NCBI GenBank assembly: GCA_026413225.1
Contig: CM048572.1
Location: 620,001-684,000 of the forward strand
Direction: 5' to 3'
DNA length: 64,000 nt
DNA from: Otis tarda
Lineage: Eukaryota; Chordata; Aves; Otidiformes; Otididae
Below the pieces are notes generated by a model. The model saw only the letters and a list, made by a program, of their open reading frames with translations, was not told the origin of the DNA and ran no database searches. Every line of letters starts with the position of its first letter. Position 1 is the stretch's first letter. This document shows, piece after piece, positions 45,301 through 56,564 of this stretch. The position numbers and the translations under genes are program-made.

Positions 45301-48300
45301 TGCTCCAGTAGCTCTGTTGGCAGAGGTGGAAGAAGGGTGATAAGCTGTGGAGGACGAGGTAGTCATCTTGTCCACCATCACTGCTGTATCATTTTTAAGC
45401 CGCTCCCATCAGCAGGCTCAGCATCTCCTGGAGCTAGCTTCTGAGGTGGAGCTGTGCCTTCAGTTGCAGTGTTGACTCTGTCCAGCAGATAAAGCCTGGT
45501 CCTTGGGAAACACCTTCAGACACTCCAGAGTTTTCTGATGGAAACTAATCAGAAGTTCAAAGGAAAGAAGCAGCGTTTCCGCCTTCCCTGTGGTCTCCTT
45601 TCCCAATGTTTCCATTCCTGTCGTGCTGCCCTCAGGCTTTCTCAGTGGATGATGCAAGTAGGAGGAGGTGCTTGCAAGCTTTCAGCAAATAAATATGTCA
45701 GAATTTGAAGTGCTCCATTTAGGCTCCATCAGTACTTCCCAGGTGGAGCACAATTATTTGTGCCTTGTTGTGACATGTATATGCTCGTGTTTTTTTAAAA
45801 AGCCCCCTGGGCAGATTCAAATAGTTAATGAAGTGCCTCTTATTTGTAATAAATAGAAAATTCCAGAGCAGGCACTGGGATTTGATTTTAGCTGAATTCA
45901 TAGAGCATATCTGAGCTCTGCTGTCATTACTTAAACATTTGATGTTAATTCCTGCCTTTGTCAAGGAGCGCAGAAAGGCAGTTCCCCTGTAGGAAAGACG
46001 GCTTTAATGAATCAATTTATTGCGCTTTTTGGTGGCTCAGTCACAAGTGTCTACTGAAGCAAGCAGTCTGTCTGATTGTTTTTATACTCTTCATGGGGAA
46101 GAGTAGTCTTTTGCTGTGAGCAAGTTCTTAAAGCAGTCAGTTTTTGGAGTGGCAGGAAAGTATTAACTAAAGCAGCAGACGTGAGGTCCATCTGGCTCGT
46201 ACATCTGGAACAAGACACTGTAGGTCAAGAGAAATTTTTTTTGCACTTGGCCTTTGTCTCGTGGGAGAATGGGAAAAAATACCATTATTTGGGATATATT
46301 CTCTCATCCTAATTACTGTTCCAGGTGTTTGAGGTTACTGATGTAAGGAATTGTTGAATATCGTCCAGCAAATTCCAGCGTAGCTGGTGTCCACCATCCT
46401 CCAGCTACTCTCCCAAGGTTTTTTTCTTTGTGTGTTGTCAGCTGCCAGGTTTGGGAAGCTTATAATGAAGATACTGAAGATCCAGATTGCTTGTTTGCAG
46501 CGAAGCATGGGAGATGGAAAGGACTCCATGGTCCCCGAGGGGAGCATTGGTAATGGCTTGTGTAGCAGCTCGAGAAGTCGAGGTGTGTCTGGTGTCCCAC
46601 ACTTACGTGCTTCAGGTGAAAGGAAGGGACTCGAGTTGGACAATATCAACTTCAGAAAATTCCCCCTGAAAAAAACAAGCTGAAGAGCAAAGAACTGGAG
46701 ATGCTGAGATGGTTTTTGGTTTTGTTTTGTGGGGTTTTTTTGGTGGTTTTTGTTTGTTTGTTTGGTTGGTTTTTTCCCAGGCTCTTTTGTCTTTTTGGAT
46801 GTAAGGTCTTGCATGAAATGCCACTGAGGGCATTTGCTCCACAGTGCTGGGGAACTGAACTGGAGAGATCTGAATAAAATTATTCATTGCCATCTTTGTC
46901 AGAGGCAGATAGGAGGCTGGCTCTACACAGAGGATGTACTTCCTTACCCCTCTTGTATTCTGCTTGTGCCCAGCTGCTTGAGCCAAGCTCTCACTGCACT
47001 TTGCCTTCCTCAATAGAGACTGCTCTGATGTGGGACAAAATGAAGATGTCGGTGAGCACCCTGTGCTCCCTGGCCTTGCTGCGCATTCCTGTTTCAGCCT
47101 GGAGCAGAGCAGTCCTGGGCCCCTCAAAACCGACTTTTTTCTTAGCCACAGGGTTTATGATCTACCAAAAACAAACAAGCCAAGCGGGGGGGGGGGGGGC
47201 GGGAAACAAGCCTGCACTGGGCTGGTTTGTGTGTGTAACTTGGCAGGTGTGGGACGCTGCCATAAGGCACTTGGCTTTGGCCGATGGGGCTGTTTCCTAC
47301 CTGAGCAAACAAGGTTGCTGCTTTCTGTCTGCAAACCTGTTACAGAGGCAGAAAAGACTCAGTATAGTGGGATTTTGTGTTGTCTTGGATGTCGTGAACT
47401 GGTGGCCCAGGGCCAGGTGCACTGTAGCAGGGATAACTTCTTTGTTCTGTAGATCTGGTTTTTTTTCTGCTTGGTTTTGCTTGTGTTTATTTATTTATTT
47501 ATTTATTTTCCAGAAGAATGACAGAGGCTTACTGTCTCTCCGTTGCCAGTGATAGCAAGAAAAGCCCTGCACAGTGCTGCCTGGTCCGTTGGGACCAAGC
47601 TCAGCAAATCCCCTTTGACCACATGGAGTTCAGCTGTCTTGTTTTTCTTTGACTCTGAGGCAGTGCAGTGTCTTGCGCCTGGGTTTTCATGTGTAGCAGC
47701 AGTCAGGGCTTAGTTTAGGAGAAGGATGAATTGGCGTAAAATGTTTTCAGTAACAAAGTGAAGTCAGAGAAAAAGTTTTCATAGGAGACTTTACAGCTGA
47801 ATAATTAAATACAGATGGAGGGAATGTGATGGTGAGCAGTGCTGTGTACTATTGCCTGGAAAGGTGCCCCTCTGGAGGCTGTGGCCAGACCAGGCGGTGG
47901 ATGTTGGCTGCAGTTTTTGGTGCCTCTGCGCTGGCTGCCGGGCTCTTGGGGTGACAGGTTTGGTTTTATTGTCGGGACCCCAACCTGCTCCAGCCAACTC
48001 GTCCTGGCCACCCCAGCTGCTCCACGCCCTGCTCCTCACCACCTGCTAATCTGCTCATGGAGTCGTGCTCTCTTGTGCAGCCCTGTCTACTCTGGGCTTG
48101 TCCCCCCGTGTGCTTTTGGTGCTGTGTGGGAAATAGCAAATGCAGGGTTGTTTCCAGACATGAGGTAAGCTGTGAGTGGTCCCACGCTGTAATCAAGGCT
48201 CCAAGTCTCCCCTACGTGCATTTAAAGAGTAACGCAAGGTCCAGTTGTTAGTTTCAGCATGCTCAGTTTGTTGTAGAACAGTAAATGCCATGTTTGGTCC

Positions 48301-51300
48301 TCTTCTGGTCCAACAACTGTTTCCTCCTCGTGTCTATTGTAGTTCTTTGACAGCTACAACTATGCAGCTGTGTATGAGCCGTGCTGTCTAGCTCTCCTTT
48401 GCTCCCTAGCTACAGTAATTAGGCTTGGGATTTTTTTTTTAATTAGACCTTCCAAGCATCTCTCTAAACTATGGTGAGAGGAGAAGCTTCACGTGTTTTA
48501 CCAGTTCTTGGTGATGAACCAACATGAAGTAAAGCAAAGAGAGATGGTGAAAGGACTGTGAGCTGAGGCGCAGAGCCTGGAGTGCGGCCGGCATGAGAAG
48601 CACTTAATGTGTGCCTAAGGACAAACGCTAAGCATGATGTAATATGGAGGAACATCTTCTTGGCCATTTGTACCATCATTGTACCACAGACGGTCTGACT
48701 GGGATACGGCTGAGGTGCATTTAGTCAGCACAGTAAAATGGGTGTGAAGCAACTAGTGTTTGGGTTTGGAGGGCAGCTTTGGATTGATGCTGTCCTTGGG
48801 CTCTTGCCTGCGAGAGCTCTCTGTGCGTGGGGGAGAAGTTTTTTAGTAACCCAGTGTGTTTTGGTGCAAGGCATGCTTGCTGCAGGGCTGGAGGAAAACT
48901 TCATCTGGGGCTACTTTCTCAGTCCACCCTACTGTCGGGAGCATGAAGCAACAACTGCAAGTGGAAAAGGGTGGACAGCGTGGTGGTCACTGTGAAACAG
49001 CCCAGAGTTCAGCTCAAAATGTAAAAATGAGTGACTACCAGAGGTTGATGTGCTCCTTCCTGCTTGGCCTGGGTGGCGCAGGCAGTGAGCTGTGCTCGGG
49101 GCGCGTTGATTTTGAGCTGCATCCTCCACTGGAGTCTCTTTGGGGAAGAGCACAGTTTCCTATTTGAGAGTGTCTCCTGATACCACGTACATCTTGTCCT
49201 TCTGGCTGAAATAGAATAGCCCTTGCAGCTAGCCGCAGTGGCTCCGTTACCTCAGTCCTCGCAGCATATGCAACGCCTGCCCAAAGTGGAGTTCGGCCCC
49301 CGGCAACAGCACGCTGCGGGCCCTTGGCACGGGCAGGGGAGGATCTGTATTTCATTCCTGTTACCGTGCTCGAACTTCTACTGCTTGCAGCAGTAGCTGT
49401 TTCTTCGAGTGAATGTGTGGGGATGGTCGGAGAGAAATTTCTCATGGGGCTTCCTGCAGTGCTGCTCTCTTGCCCTCTGTGTCCCAGCTGGACTTGGGTT
49501 AAACCCAGAGTTTCTGTAGACTACGGAGAGGATTTGAGTGGCTTCAAATTAAGAGTATTCCTCTGAAATTACTATTTTTGGGGCTGTTACCTGTGGTAGG
49601 AAGTTGTGCTCCTTTGCCTATTGGGCTATAGCTGTAAACCCTCCTAAGGGCGCAGCTGTTTCCCCTGAGAAAGGCAAATGGCATCCGTGGTCATGAACAG
49701 CTTTAATGGTGAGATACATCTATACTAGAGCTTGAACTGCTCTGTCCTGTGGATGTGCAACCTTCCATTAGGACTGGAGGTATGTGATTCTGTGGACAAA
49801 GAGCAATGTCAGTGCGACTGTCTGTGAAAATTGGGTGCTGGTGGGGGGAAGCTCAGTCAACGCCTTTCCAGGGTGCAGCTCTGCTGTGGCAGAGCCTTCC
49901 GTGCTGCTCAAGATGCAGAAGAGTATCGGGCTTCATCTCTTTCAATTTCACACCTGTGAAGATGTGACAGAAGACATCAAGAAGAGTAATGAACAGTTGG
50001 GAGATACAAACCCTTGTTTTTCTTCTGCTTCAGGCAAAAATTAATCGGTAAACTTTTTATTTTTCTAAATTAAAACTTGTTACTGACTAAACCTGTTTTG
50101 CTGTTTGTTAGCTATTGGGCCCTGCCTCTTGTCTCTGGCAGGACCTTGGCAGGAGCTGTGCAAGCCTTGACCGCAGCTCTGCGTGCTCAGCAGTGCTGAT
50201 AACAAGGGAGAAGGTCCAGGCTGTGGCCCCTTCCTGGGAGGGAGATGCTGCACAGGGCACTGCTCTCTGGGGATCTTCGCTGCACTTTGATGTGGTCCTG
50301 TGTCCCCCCAGGAAGGAGAAGCTCTGACCCCTCTGCCTCTCATCTGGTAGGTGTCTCTAGAGGTGCTTTTGGTCATGAAACATGTTTCCAGCTGGAAATG
50401 CATCTCTGGGCATCTCCCAGGAAACCGGGAATATGTGAAACCTGTGAAAACTCAGTAGGTATGTACCTAGGAAGTCATGGAAACTCCGAGCCTGTGGTTA
50501 TCATGGGCTCTTTGTGACTGGCAGCATTAATAAAATTAATGAGACTGCTGTAGAACTGGTGTTTACTCCTGAGCCTGCTAAAAGGGGGCTATCTGTCATT
50601 GCAGTTGTGTAAGAGACCTGATTCATGTCTGCCTTGTAGAGCTCTGTCCCTCTGCTAGAGTAGGTGATAGGACCAGAGGTGTATGGAAGTTATTTGGTGA
50701 TGACATTGGCAGCTCAGAAGGAATGGATGCCTCCACTTCTCTCTTTTTTTTCTTTTCTTTTAATGAAAGACAGAAAACAAAAGGAAATGTGCAGGGGAAA
50801 GGCTAGTGGAGTGAGAAGGATGTTGATCAAAAAGAGGAAGTTGTATCTGTACAAGAAAACCAAAAAAAGCATTTGTTTCAGCAGATTACATGTAAAATCA
50901 AAATAAAGCAGGCCAGAATAACACTTTCGATGCGTGAATTTGGCAAATATGATTAATTTTCAAATGCATCAGAAACCTTTTGGAAACAGGCAGCAGAAGA
51001 GAGCAAGGTGTGAGAGGCATGGAAAATAAAGCCACCACAGAAAAGTCTCAACCATTTTTCAGCTGTCTTGATTCCTGTGGAGGAGCTTTATTGCTTTGCA
51101 GACTACAAGCTGGCTACAAAAGAGCTGTTTGAGAAGTTGTCTCATGTTGAATGTCAGTAGATACAGCTTTAGAGCAAACAGAAGAACTGATAAACTGTAA
51201 GAAACAGTGTTTACTCAAGTGTGCTTAAATCTGAAATTGCTGAGATACTTTTGTGTGTATCCTGTTGCTTAAGTGCCCTTGGTATTAAAGAAACTGATGG

Positions 51301-54300
51301 GGGCGAATGCGATGGCATTTTTTAAAAGAGGAGGATCTTGGGGCAATCGGGGAGGTACACATCAGGTGGCTTAGTATCTGTGCCAGGGGCGCTGCTGGGG
51401 AAGGGCTGTAGAGGGGATCCTGTGGACCACAGACTGGTGGGCCTGACCTCTGGCAGGGCTTCTGCAATGAAGAGCAAGATCACTGAAGGTGTGGCCAAGC
51501 ACAGCTTCTTGGAAAAGAGTTAACAGGGCTAACGTAAAGGCAGGGACCTGCTGGAGCTTGGTGAGCACATGGGTAGCAGGACCGACAGATGTCATGTATC
51601 TGGTTTCCAGACATCCTTTGCCAAGGTTATCCTCCAAAGGCTTTTAAGAAACTAAGTCACTGTATGCATGGAGGAAAGGTCTTGTTATGGACTGGGAGCC
51701 GGTGAAAGCATGGGACGCAAAGGGCAGGGCTTAGTGGTCATTTTTCAGCATGGGCAAGAGTCAGCAGTGAGGCCCCGTTACTGGTGCTGGGACTGGTTTT
51801 CATCCTATGGGTGACCTCAGGCATGGAGGGGTGCAGTGAAATTCCCAGGCTTGCAGAGGATCCTCAGTTCCTTCACGTGGCTGGATACCATGCTGAAGGT
51901 GGGGAAACCCAGAAGGACCTCACGGAGCTGAGCAAGTGGACAACTAAGTGGTAGATAAACTTCAATGTAGGAAAATGTGGGATACTCATAGGGGAAAATT
52001 ATCTATACTGGGCCTATATGCTGCTGAACCTGTAATTGGTGGTTACAGCCCAGGAAGGTGCTTGAAGTCGTTGGCAGTTCTGTGAAGTCATCAGAACAAT
52101 GTGCAATGTTAGTAAAAAGAAAAAAAAAATTGGTCACCATAGCAAGAGAGATAATAAGAAGGCAGAGGGCATCATTTTGACCATCTGTAATACCTTGGTG
52201 GATATCTTTGGGGCTACGTGCAGTTCTGGTTTCTGCATCTTGAGAAGGACAGTGGTGCTGGAGAAGCTGCGGAGAAGATAATTAAAATGACTGAGGGACA
52301 GAGCAGCTGCCTTATGAGGACAGAGGGAAAAAAAGTTGTGACTCTAGTTTGGAATAGAATACTGGCATAACATACGAGCAAGGTATACAAAATTATAAAG
52401 TCACTGATTAAGTTGAATTTTATCTACTGAGTCTTGTGGCACTAGAACCAGGGGCACTTGAAGAAACCTGTAGGAGATTGAGTTAAAGCAGGTAGAAGGA
52501 AGTACTTTTACTTTACACAATGTGTGATGAACTTCTGAATTCGTTGTCCTGGGGGCTTGTGGTTGCAAAAGGCATCAGCAAGTTCAAAAAGCATTTGGGT
52601 GAACTTATGGGTAGCCAGTCTGAAACAGATACTGGTAAGAACAGCCTGGGATGTGTCTTAAGCATCCATACAGGTGTGGATTCTGAGAGAGGGTATGACC
52701 AGGTTGATGTGCTTTGCCTAACAAACCTCTCTTGTTGTCCTGCCTGTAGACAGGATGGAGGGGCAGTTGGTTTCACCCAAGATGTATATAGTGCATTCTT
52801 GAAAGTTTCCAGAAACCAACATTAAGTAGGAACTTAAACAGATATGATGTGTTGCAGAAGAGCCAGCATGGCTTTTGTAGGCTGAAATTGAGCCACATGA
52901 CTCCATCGGTACTTGGAAGGTGTTTGTGAGTGCATGGCAGGGGTGGTCCAGTGGAGTGGTCTAGTGGAACCTTCTGACGGGGTATCCATGCATCATGGGG
53001 TGCATGAGTGAATAAATGGTTAAAAGGAGGAGTAGACTGTCAGACTTCACAGTGGAGGGAAGTCCCTCGAGGAGCCTGGCTGAGATCTCTGCTGCTCACA
53101 GCATTTGTACGTGACCTAGAAAAGAGGATGAAAGCAACAACTGGGGAAGAGCGTGCTGCAGTCCACGTGTGCAGTGATGGGCTCTGAGCAAAAAAGGTAA
53201 GAAGTCCTGGGCACTGAAATTCAGGAATGAGGTTGTGGGTAACTGGTGTTTCTGCAAAAGTATCAACTGGGTTTTGGCAATGCTGCAGGAAGGGAAGATG
53301 GGAGCAGAGGACAGAGTGAAAAAGTCGCGATGCCACAGTGATCTACTGTCACGTTTATTAAGTGTTGGGTCATCCCATCTCAAAAAGGTCCTTGTTTGTA
53401 ACTGCTACAAGTAGAGTAAGTGTTGCTTTTTTTTTTTTTTTTTTTTAATCACTGGCAAATACTGTGTACTGGAGGCAGATGAGGACTGTCTAGCTGGACA
53501 TGAAATATAAAGGGAGGTTGAATGTGGTCCAGATCTTTGCCCCAGTCCATTGGCTATGCTGTGAAAGAACAGTGAGAGTACTGCCCGCTTTGACATCTTT
53601 CTGAATTTGCCACTTTTTTGCTGCCTTCCTTGCCACTGCTGAAAGTGAAAAGCTCAGTTTTGGACTGTACACAAGCTAATAAACGCTTGGGTTTTTGGTG
53701 CGAGAAAACAAAAAGGACTTGTTCTGGGCACCAAATCAAAAAGTAAATTGTTCTCACTCCACTGCTTGCTGTTACCATGTATAGCAATTACTGCCACGGC
53801 AACAGATATTTTCAAGATCCAGCCAAGATCTTCCAAGACTATAACATAACTTCTGATACTTGCTCATTGTGGTGCTATTAATAACTGTGTTTCTCCCCCT
53901 CGTAGCCAGGAAATTTCTTCTTCCTCATGTACCAAGTGTGAGGGATAAGCTCATTTTAAATCAATTGTGGGGAGATGTGACACTGGGAATTTCCTGAATT
54001 TTTTTTTTTTTTTTTTTTTTTTTGTTCTGGAGATCCTGTCTAGCACTGCCAGCTCTGCAGCCGCCTCCTGAGCTGAGCTGTCTGTCTTGTACTATTTATA
54101 AGAAAGCCCAGTCTGAATTTTTTCATTCCTTCCCCCCCCTTAAACCAGGACAAACAGATGACATGTATTTACTCTGCCAGCTATGCACAGAAGCTTAAGT
54201 GTTTATTTCAGACTGAATTGGTCAAGGAGAGAACCGGCTGCCAATTAAGCATGATCTGGGCCGGGCTCTGGTCTGCACAATTTCTTTACTTATCTCCCGG

Positions 54301-56564
54301 TCATTTAATCAAGATAAACCCTATGTATTCAAATTTGCAGTTCAACTGTTCATGGCAGTAGTTGAATTTAGTATATTTAAAACCCCCGAGTGAATATCCA
54401 CCTTTTCCCAGCTGCATTAGCACACCTGTATAAGTCTCGGGTGAGTTGGAAGCGTGTCAAGTCTTTTGGCACTGCTGAGGAGCTGTGGAGAAGGTGAGAC
54501 TTTGGCTGTTGCTTGTGCCAGCGGTTCCTCTCCACCCTGAGCGTCTGTGATGCCCTGCAGTGAGTGAGGACCAGAGTCACCAGTCTGTCCCCAGCTCTGG
54601 TTTTTACACAAGTCACAACTGTGCGCTCATCCAGTTTCATCCCTCCAGAGGAATGAGTTGCTTTGCCAGGCCAATCTCCTCTCCCCCAAGGAGTTTGCTT
54701 TTCTTCTGCAGAAGTGTAACTATTAACTGGAAGAGCCTCCCTTCCCCCTTTCCTGGTGTGATCTTGAGAGTTAAAAGGAAGATACTGTGTGAGTACTCTG
54801 GTTTTCCTTATTTTCTGGCCCTCTCAAGTCTTGCGGTTTCTTCTAATGTCACAGCCTTTGGCATCACCCTTCCCCACATCTCTCCGACCTGCTGGCTTGA
54901 CAGCCTCCCATCATAGGAGAGGGAAAAAGAATTCATGAAACACGGGATCTTTTATCCTGTCAGCCTCCCTGGAGAAGCTGAAGAAGTGAGCGTATGCCCT
55001 GCAAAAGGTTGATCCAGAGCAAGAAAAAATTCAGTTGTGTCTCCACAGGGAGCGACTACATCCTTCCTTCTGGTTGCTGCTGTGCCTGTTCCTTGGGAGA
55101 GTCCATTGAAGGTGGTACCACCCGAGGTGCTACCAACAGCTGCCGCTCCGTGGGGAGGCAGCACGTGTGGTGTGGCTTGGCTGGGACGGTACTGGCTCAC
55201 GCAGCCCAGCTGGCTTTTCTCCCGGACATCTCCAAGAAACAACCGAGACCCTTTTCAAGAGCCTTTGGTGACTGACACAGATATTCACCGATAAGTAGCT
55301 TCTTGCTGACTTTCAGGAAAGTTAATCCCACCTTTGTTTCTATGATATGGTGATAGTAAAGGCAGATTTTGGGCTTTAACTAATGGCACTTTGTTCCAAC
55401 ATGTGAGATTGCAGAGATGTTCAGTTTTAAAAAGGCTGTGACTGTGTTTTAAGGCAAGGTTGAGCGACTCAGTCTTTGTTCCTCATTAAATCAAGCCAGA
55501 TCTTGTTAATGACAAAGCAGCAGAACTATACATAACTAGTATTTTTGTTTATTTGGAGTTCGAAGGTGTTACTATAGTCACTGCTCCTCTTGCAAGTGTG
55601 TTAGCACACAAAGCAGAGGTTGAAATACAGCCCACGGGATGTGATTCCTACCCACACTATAATGTTTTGGAGACAATGGGGAAAAGAATGTCAGTTCAGG
55701 GCAACACTCAAACCTGCCTTTCCTTTCAGACGAGGTTGTTTTTTCGTGGTTTATTACATTAGATTTAAAAACAATGGAAAAAAATCAAACATATGCCTTG
55801 TTTTTCATCCTAGACTGCTAATTCAGTTGTTGATAGGTGAGCTTTTCAGAGACTGAGCTGTGTGTGGAGCAGGGAACCATGAGCCGCTCTGTGGGGTAAG
55901 CGTGCGGGAGGGGGAAGCTCTGGGGCTGCGGGCGGGGACTGATGCTGTGCGATCCAGTTTGTTGGCTTTGCAGCATCCTTACTCTGTCATGTCCAAAGCA
56001 CTTGTCATTCAGCAAATCCTGTAGGCAGAACGAACATAAGAAATTAATTTCTCATGGAAAAGAGAGGTTTTTGCTTATTGTTTTATGAAGGGTTTATGAA
56101 CTCTGGATGAGGTTTTCAGCTATTTATTTACTGCCTCTCTTCCCTTGCCAGAGGAAACTTAGTGTCCTTTAGGCTGGGGAAGATGACAACTCTGAAAAAG
56201 CTCCTCTGCCCGGAGTCCCGTCGAGGTGAGTTTCCTGATGGCAGCCCGGGGCTCAGGGGAGAGCTGTTAGTTTGAGGACTCTGTTTCCTGTTGCCTTTTA
56301 CTTGCTGCCAAATTCCTCTGCGATCCCGGCATTGTAGCAGTTAACTTGAGTCACACCTAACAAACTTGGACAGATAATACTTTCAAGAGCTTCTCAGCAT
56401 TTGTTCCTGCTTCATTTTTTTCTACAGGGTCGGCAGGGACAGCTGTAGCCGGAGAGATTTGCCGAAGAATGAAATGGCCCAAAAAAGTTGTGATGAAACA
56501 CTGTTATCTTTGTTTTATACTTTTAGCCACCAGTGTCTTGTGGGCTCTGCTAGCTGAGAAATAA
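41828..56564 (+). CDS. Predicted 73-residue single-pass membrane microprotein, three exons
   Basis: Proposed join: 41828-41838, 56152-56225, 56428-56564 (stop TAA 56562-56564). The first exon has a CpG-island start and donor GAGGG|GTGAGT. Exon 2 has acceptor TCTTCCCTTGCCAG and donor CGAG|GTGAGT; exon 3 has acceptor TTTTTTTCTACAG. All three stay in one frame. The product begins MAEGGNLVSFRLGKMTTLKK, has a basic stretch (RRMKWPKK, ~41-48), then a hydrophobic segment (CYLCFILLATSVLWALLA, ~54-71) and ends AEK: a positive-inside tail anchor by pattern. I recognise no family. Without the upstream exon, Met15 could serve as start. No AATAAA lies soon after the stop, so exon 3 may be an alternative or poison exon of a larger gene (PHF20 by synteny). 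Splice sites are visible; expression is inference. Confidence 0.45.
46710..46778. repeat. G/T-rich low-complexity tract
   Basis: GGTTTTGTTTTGTGGGG and (TTTG)n type sequence. Confidence 0.85.
47186..47199. repeat. G14 homopolymer
   Basis: Fourteen G followed by CGGG. An overlapping plus-strand frame of 221 codons depends on reading this run and is not a credible gene. Confidence 0.9.
47485..47509. repeat. (TTTA)n microsatellite
   Basis: About five tandem TTTA units followed by TTTTCCAG. Confidence 0.9.
51380..53390 (+). mobile_element. Old CR1/L3-like LINE relic, plus orientation
   Basis: The order of phrases follows the 3' part of ancient CR1-type LINEs: CAGTTCTGGTTTCTGCATC, then GAAGTACTTTTACTTTACAC with TGATGAACTTCTGAATTCGT, then AGCAAGTTCAAAAAGCATTT. 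These echo the conserved 'aggaagtacttctt... aactcattgcc... ggttcaaaaag' layout. No frame stays open for long. Further degraded LINE-like sequence follows to ~53390. The limits and subfamily are approximate. Confidence 0.6.
53427..53446. repeat. T20 homopolymer
   Basis: Twenty T at the right end of the LINE relic region. Confidence 0.9.
53999..54023. repeat. T25 homopolymer
   Basis: Twenty-five T; no associated element recognised. Confidence 0.9.

Larger units (their letters stand above)
42311..56151 (+). other. Probable first intron of the plus-strand gene
   Basis: No exon with protein similarity found. It holds simple repeats (46710-46778 G/T-rich, 47186-47199 G14, 47485-47509 TTTA repeats, 53427-53446 T20, 53999-54023 T25), the LINE relic at ~51380-53390 and a possible conserved regulatory block at ~54150-54370. 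Confidence 0.45.

Noticed and set aside
46887..47552. 221-codon plus-strand frame
   Set aside because: It spans a G14 homopolymer and a TTTA microsatellite, has no start context or family resemblance, and competes with a second frame.
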